A DNA stretch of 64,000 bases from Flavobacterium azizsancarii. Lineage in GTDB: Bacteria > Bacteroidota > Bacteroidia > Flavobacteriales > Flavobacteriaceae. The stretch lies in contig NZ_JAMZNK010000001.1 in the NCBI RefSeq assembly GCF_027980145.1, positions 186,001 to 250,000 of the forward strand, in the 5' to 3' direction. Positions 52,598 to 60,951 of the stretch are shown one piece after another. The notes below the pieces were generated by a model. It saw only the letters and a list, made by a program, of their open reading frames with translations, did no database searches and was not told the origin of the DNA. Numbering within the stretch: position 1 is the first letter of the stretch; the number at the start of each line of letters is the position of its first letter. Made by a program: the position numbers and the translations under genes.

Positions 52598-55003
52598 ATG
52601 AAGTCAAATCTCATTAAGACATTTTTTATTTTATTATTCACCTCTTTCTGCCTAAACATGTCAGCGCAATCCAGTCATGTTTTATGGTACAATCAACCTG
52701 CAGAATTTTTTGAGGAAAGTTTGGTTTTAGGAAATGGAAAAATGGGCGCAACCGTTTTTGGCGGCGCAAATTCAGATAAAATATATCTGAACGATGCCAC
52801 ACTTTGGTCAGGCGAACCCGTAAATGCCAATATGAATCCGGAAGCATATAAAAATATTCCGGCTATTCGCGAAGCACTCAAAAACGAAAACTACAAACTA
52901 GCCGACGAATTAAACAAAAAGATCGAAGGCAAAAATTCCGAATCATTTGCACCTTTAGGAACATTAGAAATCAATAATTCCGAGAAAGGAAAAGCGGTTA
53001 ATTATTATAGAGAACTCGATATTTCGAAAGCACTATCAAAGGTGAGTTACGAAATGAACGGTATAAAATTTACCCGTGAATATTTTGTTTCGGCACCGGA
53101 CCAAATCATGGTAATCAAATTGACAAGCAGTGCAAAAGGAGGTTTGAATTTTGATATTAATTTAAAGAGTCTGCTAAAATCAAATGTCGAAGTAAGAAAT
53201 AATATTTTGGTAATGAAAGGATTTGCTCCAATGCATGAAAATGCAGGATATACGATTTTGCCAAAATATGAAAAAATAAACGAAAGAGGAACAAGATTTA
53301 CAACGTTAATTCAAATCAAAAAAACAGACGGGAAAATTACAAGCTCCAGAGAAACGTTAACTTTAAAAGATGCGACGGAAGCCATTATTTACGTTTCTGT
53401 TGCCACAAGTTTTAATGGTTTTGATAAAAATCCCGCAAATGAAGGATTAGATGATGTATCAATTGCATTGCAAAACCTGAATAAATCATACTTAAAATCA
53501 TTCGATCAATTAAAAGAAGCTCATGTTGCTGATTATCAAAAATTCTACAATCGTGTAACTTTAGATCTGGGAAAAACAACTGCTCCGGATCTGCCTACAA
53601 ACGAACGTTTACTGCGCTACGCTGATGGTAAAGAAGATAAAAACCTTGAAATTCTTTATTTCAATTTTGGACGTTATTTACTAATCAGCTCTTCGAGAAC
53701 TTTGGGCGTTCCAGCGAATTTACAAGGCATTTGGAATCCGCATTTAAACCCGCCATGGAGCAGTAATTATACCATGAATATCAATCTCGAAGAAAATTAC
53801 TGGCTGGCTGAAAACACCAATCTTTCAGAGATGCATTTACCACTTTTAAGCTTCATCAAAAATCTTTCGGTAACCGGAAAAGTAACGGCAAAGACTTTTT
53901 ATGGTGTTAACGAAGGTTGGGCTGCTGCTCACAATTCTGATATTTGGGCAATGACAAATCCGGTGGGACAATTTGGAAAAGAAGATCCAAGTTGGGCGTG
54001 TTGGCCATTATCCGGAGCCTGGTTGAGTACACATATTTGGGAACATTATATTTTTACTCAGGATAAAGATTATCTAAAAAAAGAAGGATATCCAATCATG
54101 AAAGGGGCGGCGCAATTCTTTTTAGGCTGGATGATTACGGATAAAAATGGGAATCTAATTACATCGCCATCCACTTCTCCGGAAAACAAATACATTGCCC
54201 CAGACGGATTTATTGGAGCAACCATGTATGGCGGAACGGCAGATTTGGCCATGATTAGAGAATGTTTTGATAAAACAATAAAAGCTTCAAAAGTATTAAA
54301 TACCGATGCTGATTTTAGATCGAAACTGGAAACGGCACTTGCGAAATTCCATCCGTACCAAATTGGTAAAAAAGGGAATCTGCAAGAATGGTATTTTGAC
54401 TGGAATGACGAAGATCCAAAACACCGTCATCAATCACAATTATTCGGACTTTTTCCTGGCGATCATATTACACCGGAAAAAACACCAGATTTAGCCGAAG
54501 CTTCAAAAAAGACATTAGAAATAAAAGGTGATGAAACGACAGGTTGGTCAAAAGGTTGGAGAATCAATCTTTGGGCAAGGCTTTGGGACGGAAATCGTGC
54601 CTATAAAATGTTCCGCGAATTATTAAGATATGTTGATCCGGACGGAAAGAAAACCGAGAAACCAAGAAGAGGAGGAGGAACGTATCCGAATTTATTCGAC
54701 GCACATCCGCCCTTTCAAATCGACGGAAATTTTGGCGGAGCCGCAGCCGTTGCAGAAATGCTCGTTCAGTCAGATGAAAACGAAATCAGATTATTGCCCG
54801 CTTTACCAGACGCTTGGGAAACTGGTTCAGTAAAAGGAATCTGCGCCCGCGGCGGATTTGAAATCGAAATGAACTGGGAGAATAAGACCCTGAAGAAAGT
54901 TACGATTTTTTCTAAAAGAGGAGGAAAAACAACTTTAATTAATGGAGATAAAAAACAGAATATCACGTTGAAAAAAGGAGAAAAATTAGAAGTTAACTGG
55001 TAA
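52598..55003 (+). CDS. GH95 family alpha-L-fucosidase
   Basis: An 801-residue secreted enzyme (signal peptide to about residue 24, MSAQ). The GH95 layout is an N-terminal beta domain beginning LWYNQPAEFFEESLVLGNG and an (alpha/alpha)6 barrel. It has FGRYLLISSSRTLGVPANLQ near residue 357, INLEENYWLAENTNLSEM near 394 and QIDGNFGGAAAVAEML near 708. The DGNFGG aspartate (about Asp709) is conserved in the family. It should hydrolyse alpha-1,2-fucosyl residues on the galactose of xyloglucan side chains. It closes the locus and is bounded downstream by a hairpin repeat. Confidence 0.92.
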   Translation: MKSNLIKTFFILLFTSFCLNMSAQSSHVLWYNQPAEFFEESLVLGNGKMGATVFGGANSDKIYLNDATLWSGEPVNANMNPEAYKNIPAIREALKNENYKLADELNKKIEGKNSESFAPLGTLEINNSEKGKAVNYYRELDISKALSKVSYEMNGIKFTREYFVSAPDQIMVIKLTSSAKGGLNFDINLKSLLKSNVEVRNNILVMKGFAPMHENAGYTILPKYEKINERGTRFTTLIQIKKTDGKITSSRETLTLKDATEAIIYVSVATSFNGFDKNPANEGLDDVSIALQNLNKSYLKSFDQLKEAHVADYQKFYNRVTLDLGKTTAPDLPTNERLLRYADGKEDKNLEILYFNFGRYLLISSSRTLGVPANLQGIWNPHLNPPWSSNYTMNINLEENYWLAENTNLSEMHLPLLSFIKNLSVTGKVTAKTFYGVNEGWAAAHNSDIWAMTNPVGQFGKEDPSWACWPLSGAWLSTHIWEHYIFTQDKDYLKKEGYPIMKGAAQFFLGWMITDKNGNLITSPSTSPENKYIAPDGFIGATMYGGTADLAMIRECFDKTIKASKVLNTDADFRSKLETALAKFHPYQIGKKGNLQEWYFDWNDEDPKHRHQSQLFGLFPGDHITPEKTPDLAEASKKTLEIKGDETTGWSKGWRINLWARLWDGNRAYKMFRELLRYVDPDGKKTEKPRRGGGTYPNLFDAHPPFQIDGNFGGAAAVAEMLVQSDENEIRLLPALPDAWETGSVKGICARGGFEIEMNWENKTLKKVTIFSKRGGKTTLINGDKKQNITLKKGEKLEVNW

Positions 55004-55028
55004 AATAGTTCTAAACTCAATCTTTGTC

Positions 55029-55060
55029 AAACCCGATAGGTTGAAAAACCTGTCGGGTTT
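55029..55060. repeat. Hairpin repeat, GC variant, after the GH95 gene
   Basis: AAACCCGATAGGTTGA / AACCTGTCGGGTTT with a T-run; it probably also ends the polysaccharide operon. Confidence 0.8.
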
Positions 55061-55076
55061 TGCATTAAAAAACGAA

Positions 55077-55140
55077 TGTCATCCTGAGCGAAGTCGAAGG
55101 CTTGATTATAGGAACGGGCTTCGACTCCGCTCGCCTGACA
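55077..55140. repeat. Inverted pair of the TGAGCGAAGTCGAAG dispersed repeat
   Basis: One copy (TGTCATCCTGAGCGAAGTCG...) at 55077-55101 and an inverted diverged copy at 55116-55140 (GGGCTTCGACTCCGCTCGCC...). The first copy matches the segment inside bioD at 1739-1763. Confidence 0.8.
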
Positions 55141-55146
55141 ATTCAA

Positions 55147-55704
55147 TTATTCTTTTTTATTCTCAGCATTTTCATTAGACTTCTCTTCAGAAGTTTTAGC
55201 ATGTTCTTCTTTAAAAACATCATACCATTTTTCGATAGAAGGATAAACGAAAGCAGCTACTTTTTTTATCGGATTATAAAAGAAATATTTATCGAAAGTT
55301 TCTTTTTTGGCAAAAGTTTCATTGAAGTTCATTTTCTCAAAAAGGGCAATGAATATACTTAGAATCAGGACCGTTTTTAAGATTCTAAAGAACCCCCCTC
55401 CCAGTTTATTTGCCCATCCAAGGAAAGCAAAATCAGCAATTCCGGTAAGGATTTTGGCAAGGAAATAAACGCCAATTACCACCAGAATAAAAGTCAGGAT
55501 AAAAGCGGTGATTTGTATCGTATTTGGATTCCATGAAACGTGTTTCATAATCACTTCCTTCATAAAAGAAGAGAATTTAATCGCAATATAAATTCCCAAT
55601 AATAAAGAAATAAAAGAAGCAACTTCTACAAAAAGACCATTTTGGATTCCTTTGTATAAACTAAAAGCCAAAAGAGCACCAACAATAATATCAAAAAAAC
55701 TCAT
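55147..55704 (-). CDS. CvpA family membrane protein
   Basis: A 185-residue protein with four predicted transmembrane helices (about residues 5-20, 27-45, 62-84, 101-120) and a charged C-terminal tail ending NENAENKKE. The start FFDIIVGALLAFSLYKGIQNG and the GWANKLGGGFFRILKT segment are typical of CvpA/colicin V production-type proteins. Their role is unsettled (linked to envelope stress and colicin V export). It has a TATATTTG -7 element at 55730-55737. Confidence 0.85.
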   Translation of the reverse strand: MSFFDIIVGALLAFSLYKGIQNGLFVEVASFISLLLGIYIAIKFSSFMKEVIMKHVSWNPNTIQITAFILTFILVVIGVYFLAKILTGIADFAFLGWANKLGGGFFRILKTVLILSIFIALFEKMNFNETFAKKETFDKYFFYNPIKKVAAFVYPSIEKWYDVFKEEHAKTSEEKSNENAENKKE

Positions 55705-55729
55705 GTTTTCTGTTTGTTTAATTAAAGCG

Positions 55730-55737
55730 CAAATATA
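55730..55737 (-). promoter_or_regulatory. Putative -7 element (TATATTTG) of the cvpA-like gene
   Basis: Reads TATATTTG on the minus strand, 26 bp upstream of the start at 55704. Confidence 0.45.
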
Positions 55738-55774
55738 AAAGAATTATCTGCTTTTCTTAAGGCTTTAGGTTCCT

Positions 55775-55807
55775 AAACCCGACAGGTTTTTAAAACCTGT
55801 CGGGTTT
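55775..55807. repeat. Hairpin repeat, GC variant, in the cvpA-56043 gap
   Basis: AAACCCGACAGGTTTT / AAAACCTGTCGGGTTT. The rest of the 338-bp gap (55705-56042) holds the two promoters and a small TCCCGATAACTTCGGGA hairpin at about 56003-56019, with no ORF seen. Confidence 0.85.
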
Positions 55808-55918
55808 GTCAACAGAATTATAACCTGCGTTAATAGATTAAATCCGTATAATCCGTGAACCATTTACAAATAACTGTATGAGAAATCTTTAATTTTAGGT
55901 CTTTGTACTTGAACTTCC

Positions 55919-55926
55919 TATCTTTG
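55919..55926 (+). promoter_or_regulatory. Putative -7 element (TATCTTTG) before the small hypothetical gene
   Basis: TATCTTTG is a full match to TANNTTTG; it lies about 117 bp upstream of the ATG at 56043. Confidence 0.45.
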
Positions 55927-56042
55927 CCATAATAATTTTTAAAGTTAAGATTGATAAACTCAGATTTAAATAACCTTTAAATCATGCTTCAGTCTAGAAT
56001 CTCCCGATAACTTCGGGACTAAAATCCACAAACACAATTAAA

Positions 56043-56399
56043 ATGTCCAGAGATACACAACTAAAAGAACGATGGGAAAAGCTCGTCGATATACTATCTA
56101 ATCAGTTTTCGCAAGGAGAAGATTTAGATCTAGATGCCATAATTTACCTAATTGGAGTTCAGGAACTCGGAAAAATACACCGTGAATTCAAAAAAGACGA
56201 AAAATTAAACCTGATGCACATTGCTATTTGCCGATTATTAGAGCCTTATGGGTTTTATGAATTCGACTTTTTTGATGCAGAAGGATGGCCACATTACAAG
56301 GTAAAAGAAGAATTGCCATCATTAAGAGCAGGAGAACAATCGGTTTTGATGAAAGAGGCGATTGTAAATTATTTTTTAGAAAGAGAACTTATAGAATAG
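56043..56399 (+). CDS. Conserved hypothetical protein
   Basis: A 118-residue, strongly acidic, probably cytoplasmic helical protein with no signal peptide or membrane segment. Visible blocks are LDAIIYLIGVQELGKIHREF and LLEPYGFYEFDFFDAEGWPH. The style suggests a conserved Bacteroidota protein of unknown function. It is followed 109 bp later by pheS, which has its own -7 element. No function is proposed. Confidence 0.7.
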   Translation: MSRDTQLKERWEKLVDILSNQFSQGEDLDLDAIIYLIGVQELGKIHREFKKDEKLNLMHIAICRLLEPYGFYEFDFFDAEGWPHYKVKEELPSLRAGEQSVLMKEAIVNYFLERELIE

Positions 56400-56480
56400 G
56401 TTCCAGTCACAGTTTTCAGAATTTACCTGAGTTAGCAATGAAAACTGCAACTCAGACTAAAGACTTTCAACTAAAATCCT

Positions 56481-56488
56481 TAAATTTG
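56481..56488 (+). promoter_or_regulatory. Putative -7 element (TAAATTTG) of pheS
   Basis: TAAATTTG lies 19 bp upstream of the pheS ATG and fits the Bacteroidota consensus. Confidence 0.5.
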
Positions 56489-56507
56489 CACCTTCAAAGT
56501 AAGATCG

Positions 56508-57527
56508 ATGATAGATAAGATAAAACAACATATAGAGGAAGCTAAAGCCTTTAATGATAAAAATAAAGAATCCTTAGAGCAATTCCGTATTAAGTATTTA
56601 GGCAGTAAAGGATTGTTGAAAGAACTTTTTACAGAGTTCAAGAATATCCCAAACGACCAGAAAAAAGACTTCGGACAAGTAATAAATACTTTAAAAGCTG
56701 TTGCTGAAGAAAAAGTAAGAGTTATTCAGGAAGAACTGGAAAGTAAAGAAGAAGTAAAAGGAATTTTTGGCGATTTGACACGTGCTGCTGAACCGGTAAT
56801 TATTGGTTCCCGTCACCCAATTTCGATCGTTAAAAATCAGATTATAGATATTTTTGCCAACATTGGCTTCAACGTTTCCGAAGGTCCGGAAATCGAAGAC
56901 GACTGGCATAATTTTACCGCATTAAACTTACCGGAATACCATCCGGCGCGTGATATGCAGGATACATTTTTCATTCAGACCAATCCTGACGTTTTGTTGC
57001 GTACGCATACATCATCTGTTCAGGTGCGTTATATGGAAAATCACAAACCACCAATTCGTACTATTTCTCCGGGACGTGTATTTCGTAACGAAGCAATTTC
57101 GTCACGTTCGCACTGTATCTTCCATCAGGTAGAAGGATTGTATATTGACAAAGACGTATCGTTTGCTGATTTAAAACAAACATTGCTTTATTTTACTAAA
57201 GAAATGTTCGGAAAATCAAAGATTCGTTTACGTCCGTCATATTTCCCGTTTACAGAACCAAGTGCCGAAATTGATATTTATTGGGGTTTAAAAACCGAAA
57301 CCGATTACCGTATCACAAAAGGAACTGGTTGGTTAGAAATTGGAGGCTGCGGAATGGTTGATCCAAACGTTCTTAAAAATTGCGATATCAATCCGGACGA
57401 ATTTAATGGTTTTGCCTTCGGAATGGGAGTAGAGCGTATCGCAATGTTATTATACCAAATTGGTGATATTCGTATGTTTTACGAAAACGACGTTCGTTTC
57501 TTAGAGCAATTCAAAGCAAATATATAA
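56508..57527 (+). CDS. pheS: Phenylalanyl-tRNA synthetase alpha subunit
   Basis: The catalytic alpha subunit of the alpha2beta2 synthetase. At 339 residues it has the N-terminal coiled coil (about 1-85, IKYLGSKGLLKELF). The class II core follows: HPISIVKNQIIDIF, then the FFIQTNPDVLLRTHTSSVQV segment. Motif 2 is ISPGRVFRNEAISSRSHCIF and motif 3 is FAFGMGVERIAMLLYQIGDI near residue 303. The beta subunit gene (pheT) is not adjacent, which is common in this phylum. Confidence 0.97.
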   Translation: MIDKIKQHIEEAKAFNDKNKESLEQFRIKYLGSKGLLKELFTEFKNIPNDQKKDFGQVINTLKAVAEEKVRVIQEELESKEEVKGIFGDLTRAAEPVIIGSRHPISIVKNQIIDIFANIGFNVSEGPEIEDDWHNFTALNLPEYHPARDMQDTFFIQTNPDVLLRTHTSSVQVRYMENHKPPIRTISPGRVFRNEAISSRSHCIFHQVEGLYIDKDVSFADLKQTLLYFTKEMFGKSKIRLRPSYFPFTEPSAEIDIYWGLKTETDYRITKGTGWLEIGGCGMVDPNVLKNCDINPDEFNGFAFGMGVERIAMLLYQIGDIRMFYENDVRFLEQFKANI

Positions 57528-57530
57528 TTT

Positions 57531-57610
57531 AAGTCGAAAGTCATAAAGTCGAAAGTTGAAAGTCTCATAGTATTGGCTTTATGACTTTCGACTTTATGAC
57601 TTTTGACTTT
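57531..57610. repeat. Inverted and direct repeats of AAGTCGAAAGTCATAAAG
   Basis: AAGTCGAAAGTCATAAAG at 57531-57548 is exactly complementary to 57577-57594. Partial further copies on each side give a longer imperfect hairpin. It fills the gap between pheS and the next gene and may act in transcript ending or processing. Confidence 0.75.
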
Positions 57611-57626
57611 TAAATTTTTGACACAT

Positions 57627-58034
57627 ATGAAAGCAGATATAACAATCCCCGAAGTAGAAAACGTATTTCTTGCCGCTGTTCAGGAATGGAGCGACGATTT
57701 TATGGAGAAAGTGTGGTACGCCTATCTTGTAAACGACAGCGACTTTAATTTAGACAGCGTAATGGTAGTCTCTAAAGCATTTGGGACTATCGATGGCGAA
57801 ATGAAAAAAACATCAGTTCTTCGTCACGCCTTTGTAGAGGTTCCGGCAGTTTCTGTAGTAAAAATCGAAATGGTCGAAAAGAGTTTGTTAGTTTTAAATA
57901 ACGAATTCATGGTAACTTTCTTTATCGACAATAAACTATTCGATAAGAAATTCATCTTCAAATCAAACCTAATCAATGAAAATGATACTGAAGAAGTGCC
58001 AATTTTGTTTGTTGAAGGCGTGATGGTCAAGTAG
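57627..58034 (+). CDS. Conserved hypothetical protein
   Basis: About 135 residues, beta-rich and soluble, starting MKADITIPEVENVFLAAVQE. The frame is open from 57603 but the ATG at 57627 is preferred because it lies outside the repeat and gives a compact N-terminus. Segments WYAYLVNDSDFNLDSVMVV and VEVPAVSVVKIEMVE suggest a small alpha/beta fold. No family was recognised. It sits after pheS and is followed by a terminator that also ends the convergent peroxidase operon. Confidence 0.7.
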   Translation: MKADITIPEVENVFLAAVQEWSDDFMEKVWYAYLVNDSDFNLDSVMVVSKAFGTIDGEMKKTSVLRHAFVEVPAVSVVKIEMVEKSLLVLNNEFMVTFFIDNKLFDKKFIFKSNLINENDTEEVPILFVEGVMVK

Positions 58035-58095
58035 GTTAGTTCTCAGTCTCAGTCTCAATTTTTATCATAGCTTATAAAGTTGGAATAATTTAAAT

Positions 58096-58135
58096 AAAAA
58101 GAGTCCGGAAAATTTATTTTTCGGACTCTTTTTTA
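58096..58135. terminator. Convergent terminator
   Basis: The stem AAAAGAGTCCGGA / TCGGACTCTTTT has a T-rich loop, with an A-run and a T-run outside. It separates the hypothetical gene from the peroxidase operon. Confidence 0.88.
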
Positions 58136-58199
58136 TTGTTTAAAATCTAAATAATGCCACTGAAAACGGTAACTGTTTACTGCAACTGAAAACTAAAAA

Positions 58200-59339
58200 T
58201 TACTTCGGTAATTCAGGTGGTCTCATTTTATAAGCTCCGGTTGACAAGCTTGTAATAAAAGCTTCAAGCGCATTAACCTCTGATTGTTTCAATTGTAATT
58301 TTTGGATTAATCTCGAAGTTGCTGGGAACAAAGTATCATTCTCCTGGCTTTCTTTTCGTTTGGGTTGTGGCATTCCGGCATTGTACATATTCAGGACGCC
58401 ACGTAAATTCGGGAACAAACCATTGTGCATATAAGGCCCATTTTGAGCAGCACCTCTTAGAGATTGGGTTTTAAATTCGCCTACATTTTCAGCTTTTCCG
58501 GTTACGTTATATCTTCCTAAATCCTCATATTCTCTTCCGTAATAAGTCAAACCTATATTATGGAATTTATTATCAGAGAAATTAGCGGTATTGTGGCAAT
58601 TGATACAACGTGCTTTGGTACGGAATAAATGCAAACCTTCGACTTCTTTATTGTTTAATTGTGTAGAATCTCCCGCGACAAACTTATCAAATCGGCTTTT
58701 TGGGCTTATTAAGGTTCTTTCGAAAGTAGCAATGGCTTTTAGAATTTCGGTTTGAGATAGTTTTTCTTTTCCAAACGCCTTTTGAAAATAAGGTTTGTAG
58801 CCTTTTATTTTATTGAGTCTTTTTGTTGCTAAATCGATATGAAAGTTCATTTCTTTAGTATCCTTTATAGGAAAGCTCGCCTGATCTTCGAGCGTTGTTG
58901 CTCTTCCGTCCCAAAAGAAAACTTTCGCGTAGGCGATATTCATTAAACTAGGAGAATTTCTAATGCCTTGCAATCTTCCTTCTCCATAAGAAACTCTTCT
59001 GGCGTCTCCCCAATTGAGTTCAGGATCATGGCAATTGGCACACGAAATCTGCCCTGATTTCGATAATCTGGGATCAAAAAAGAGGATTTTACCTAATGCT
59101 GCTTTTTCCTCAGTATATTGATTATCCTGAGGAAATTCAGGTTGGCCTAAAACGCCGATGTCTTCAAAACCTTGCGCATAAACAAGAGAATCTACTTCTG
59201 GTTTTGGCCATTTTTGATAATCCCCGCTGCTGTATAGTTTTTTTAATTCAGAAATAGAAAGCGTTGGGTTAATCTTAGTATAAGAAACGATAATAAGTGA
59301 TAGTACCATTACCCCAATGGCAATAAACTTTGTTTTCAT
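58200..59339 (-). CDS. Di-heme cytochrome c peroxidase (CcpA/MauG family)
   Basis: About 379 residues with an N-terminal hydrophobic leader (MKTKFIAIGVMVLSLIIVSY). Two c-type heme sites are visible: ISCANCHDP (Cys100, Cys103, His104) and ARCINCHNT (Cys245, Cys248, His249). FFDPRLSKSGQ near residue 87 and RNSPSLMNIAYAKVFFWDGR near 127 are typical of the family, and SLRGAAQNGPYMHNG matches the region after the second heme. It would reduce hydrogen peroxide or oxidise another substrate in the periplasm. It is the last gene of a four-gene operon, 2 bp after the barrel gene. The longer frame to 59375 would overlap that gene's end and is less likely. Confidence 0.92.
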   Translation of the reverse strand: MKTKFIAIGVMVLSLIIVSYTKINPTLSISELKKLYSSGDYQKWPKPEVDSLVYAQGFEDIGVLGQPEFPQDNQYTEEKAALGKILFFDPRLSKSGQISCANCHDPELNWGDARRVSYGEGRLQGIRNSPSLMNIAYAKVFFWDGRATTLEDQASFPIKDTKEMNFHIDLATKRLNKIKGYKPYFQKAFGKEKLSQTEILKAIATFERTLISPKSRFDKFVAGDSTQLNNKEVEGLHLFRTKARCINCHNTANFSDNKFHNIGLTYYGREYEDLGRYNVTGKAENVGEFKTQSLRGAAQNGPYMHNGLFPNLRGVLNMYNAGMPQPKRKESQENDTLFPATSRLIQKLQLKQSEVNALEAFITSLSTGAYKMRPPELPK

Positions 59340-59341
59340 TT

Positions 59342-60940
59342 TTAATAATTTAATTGTACACCACACTGAATCCAATAGGTACTATTGGTATTGATAGTGG
59401 CATTGTAGTCATTTTGTTTTTTTAGTGCTATTTTTTCTTTAAAATTGGTAAAGAAAACCACTGTTTTGTTGTTTTTTACAGGATAGCTGTATTCTAATCG
59501 TATTGCCGGAGCAAAATAATTTGTTGTACTCACGACGTAATCATGAATAATGACCTCGTTTAGAAAAGCTGCATTTGTACCGCCGGAAGTATCATAATAT
59601 TCTAATTTTGACGGAAGCGGGAAATACATATTAAAACTTACGGTGGAGTTTAATTTACTTTTTCCGAATGAAAAATCTTTGCTTGCAAATATTCCTGTAT
59701 TAATTGAGTTTATTTCAATATCATTTGTCGCCATGATATCACTGTACTGATTTTGCTGGTAAAGGATATCCAAACCAAATAAATAATCAATATGTGAGCC
59801 TGTTTTTTGCGAAACGGAGCTTAACCAACTAATTGCATTTAAACTGTTTTTGTAATTATAACCATTGTTTTTCAAATCGTAATTTTGAGCGTTGCTTTTG
59901 TCAAATTTTAATGTTGATTTGATCTCTTTTTTATCCCATTGATGCAAAGCAAATAGCTCAGCATGATTAGTAGTTGTTTTAATAGTCAGTCTTTGACTGT
60001 CTTCGTTGTCAAAAACGTCAGTATAGAAAGTATTATCTGATTTCTGATTGTAATATAAAACAGTGAACCGGGTGTTCTTATTGCTAAAGTTATACCCTAA
60101 ACCAAGTTTGTTTTGAATATCCTTATAAAGAAATCGTGTACTGTTGTAATAATTAGATTTGAAATAATTGATAATTCTGCCATATCCTGTATTGAATCGT
60201 AAATAGGTCTCCGGATTGCCTTCGACATTTGAATGTGTATCCTTGTATTTATACGAAAAATCTTTATCAAATCTTGAGTAATCTGCCAGAGCAAAAACGT
60301 TATGGTTTTCTTTGAACTGATATCCCAGCTGTAATTCTCCCCCAATTTTTCGTGAAATAATTTCAGGCCTCGGATCCAGATTTCTACTGTATTTTCCGGT
60401 ATTGTAATTAAGTTTTGCGGCAATAGATATCTTATTTGTAATATCCTTAGAAATTCCCCCGCTAATTTTATATTCCTGATCGGTCCAGTTGGCTTTTCTT
60501 GGAACGTAAAAATAATGAGGAAGAATAACCTCGTGGTCTTCAGAACGATCATCAGAAAGTACCCATCCCAAATCTTTTTCATCTGTTTTTTTAAGAGATA
60601 AATTACCAAACAAATTCCATTTAGATTTTGTTGTATAATATCCCTGAGCCAAAAACTGATAAGAATTAATTTCATTTGCTATCTGTTTTCTGGCAAATTC
60701 ATTTTTTTGGTACTCGTATGATACTTCTGTAAAAGTGAAATCTTTGATATACTGCCTGGTATAATTGATAGGATATTTAAAAATTTGATTTTTAAGCTGG
60801 GCATCAATAAGATGATTGGTCACAATGATACTGTCCTGAGCTTGTACTGAAAAATGACTAATAATAACGAAAAGAAGTAATGCCCAATATTTCAGGGCAT
60901 TACTTGTGGTATTAATGAGTGTAGGAGTTATGATTTTCAT
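59342..60940 (-). CDS. Outer-membrane beta-barrel protein of unknown function (DUF6850-like)
   Basis: A 532-residue protein with a signal peptide (about 1-35, SVQAQ) and a long series of amphipathic strands with many Tyr and Asn residues. The C-terminus, WIQCGVQLNY, ends in an aromatic residue as expected for a barrel. It resembles the large barrel proteins found beside DUF4876 lipoproteins in Bacteroidota (DUF6850-type), though that name is from memory and was not checked. It sits between the lipoprotein (11-bp gap) and the peroxidase (2-bp gap), so it probably works with them in the outer membrane. Confidence 0.7.
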   Translation of the reverse strand: MKIITPTLINTTSNALKYWALLLFVIISHFSVQAQDSIIVTNHLIDAQLKNQIFKYPINYTRQYIKDFTFTEVSYEYQKNEFARKQIANEINSYQFLAQGYYTTKSKWNLFGNLSLKKTDEKDLGWVLSDDRSEDHEVILPHYFYVPRKANWTDQEYKISGGISKDITNKISIAAKLNYNTGKYSRNLDPRPEIISRKIGGELQLGYQFKENHNVFALADYSRFDKDFSYKYKDTHSNVEGNPETYLRFNTGYGRIINYFKSNYYNSTRFLYKDIQNKLGLGYNFSNKNTRFTVLYYNQKSDNTFYTDVFDNEDSQRLTIKTTTNHAELFALHQWDKKEIKSTLKFDKSNAQNYDLKNNGYNYKNSLNAISWLSSVSQKTGSHIDYLFGLDILYQQNQYSDIMATNDIEINSINTGIFASKDFSFGKSKLNSTVSFNMYFPLPSKLEYYDTSGGTNAAFLNEVIIHDYVVSTTNYFAPAIRLEYSYPVKNNKTVVFFTNFKEKIALKKQNDYNATINTNSTYWIQCGVQLNY

Positions 60941-60951
60941 TAATGAAAATT

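Noticed and set aside
60097..60675. 192-codon minus-strand frame inside the barrel gene
   Set aside because: It overlaps the 532-residue barrel protein in another frame and lacks a signal peptide or domain; the barrel frame has signal peptide, strands and operon spacing.
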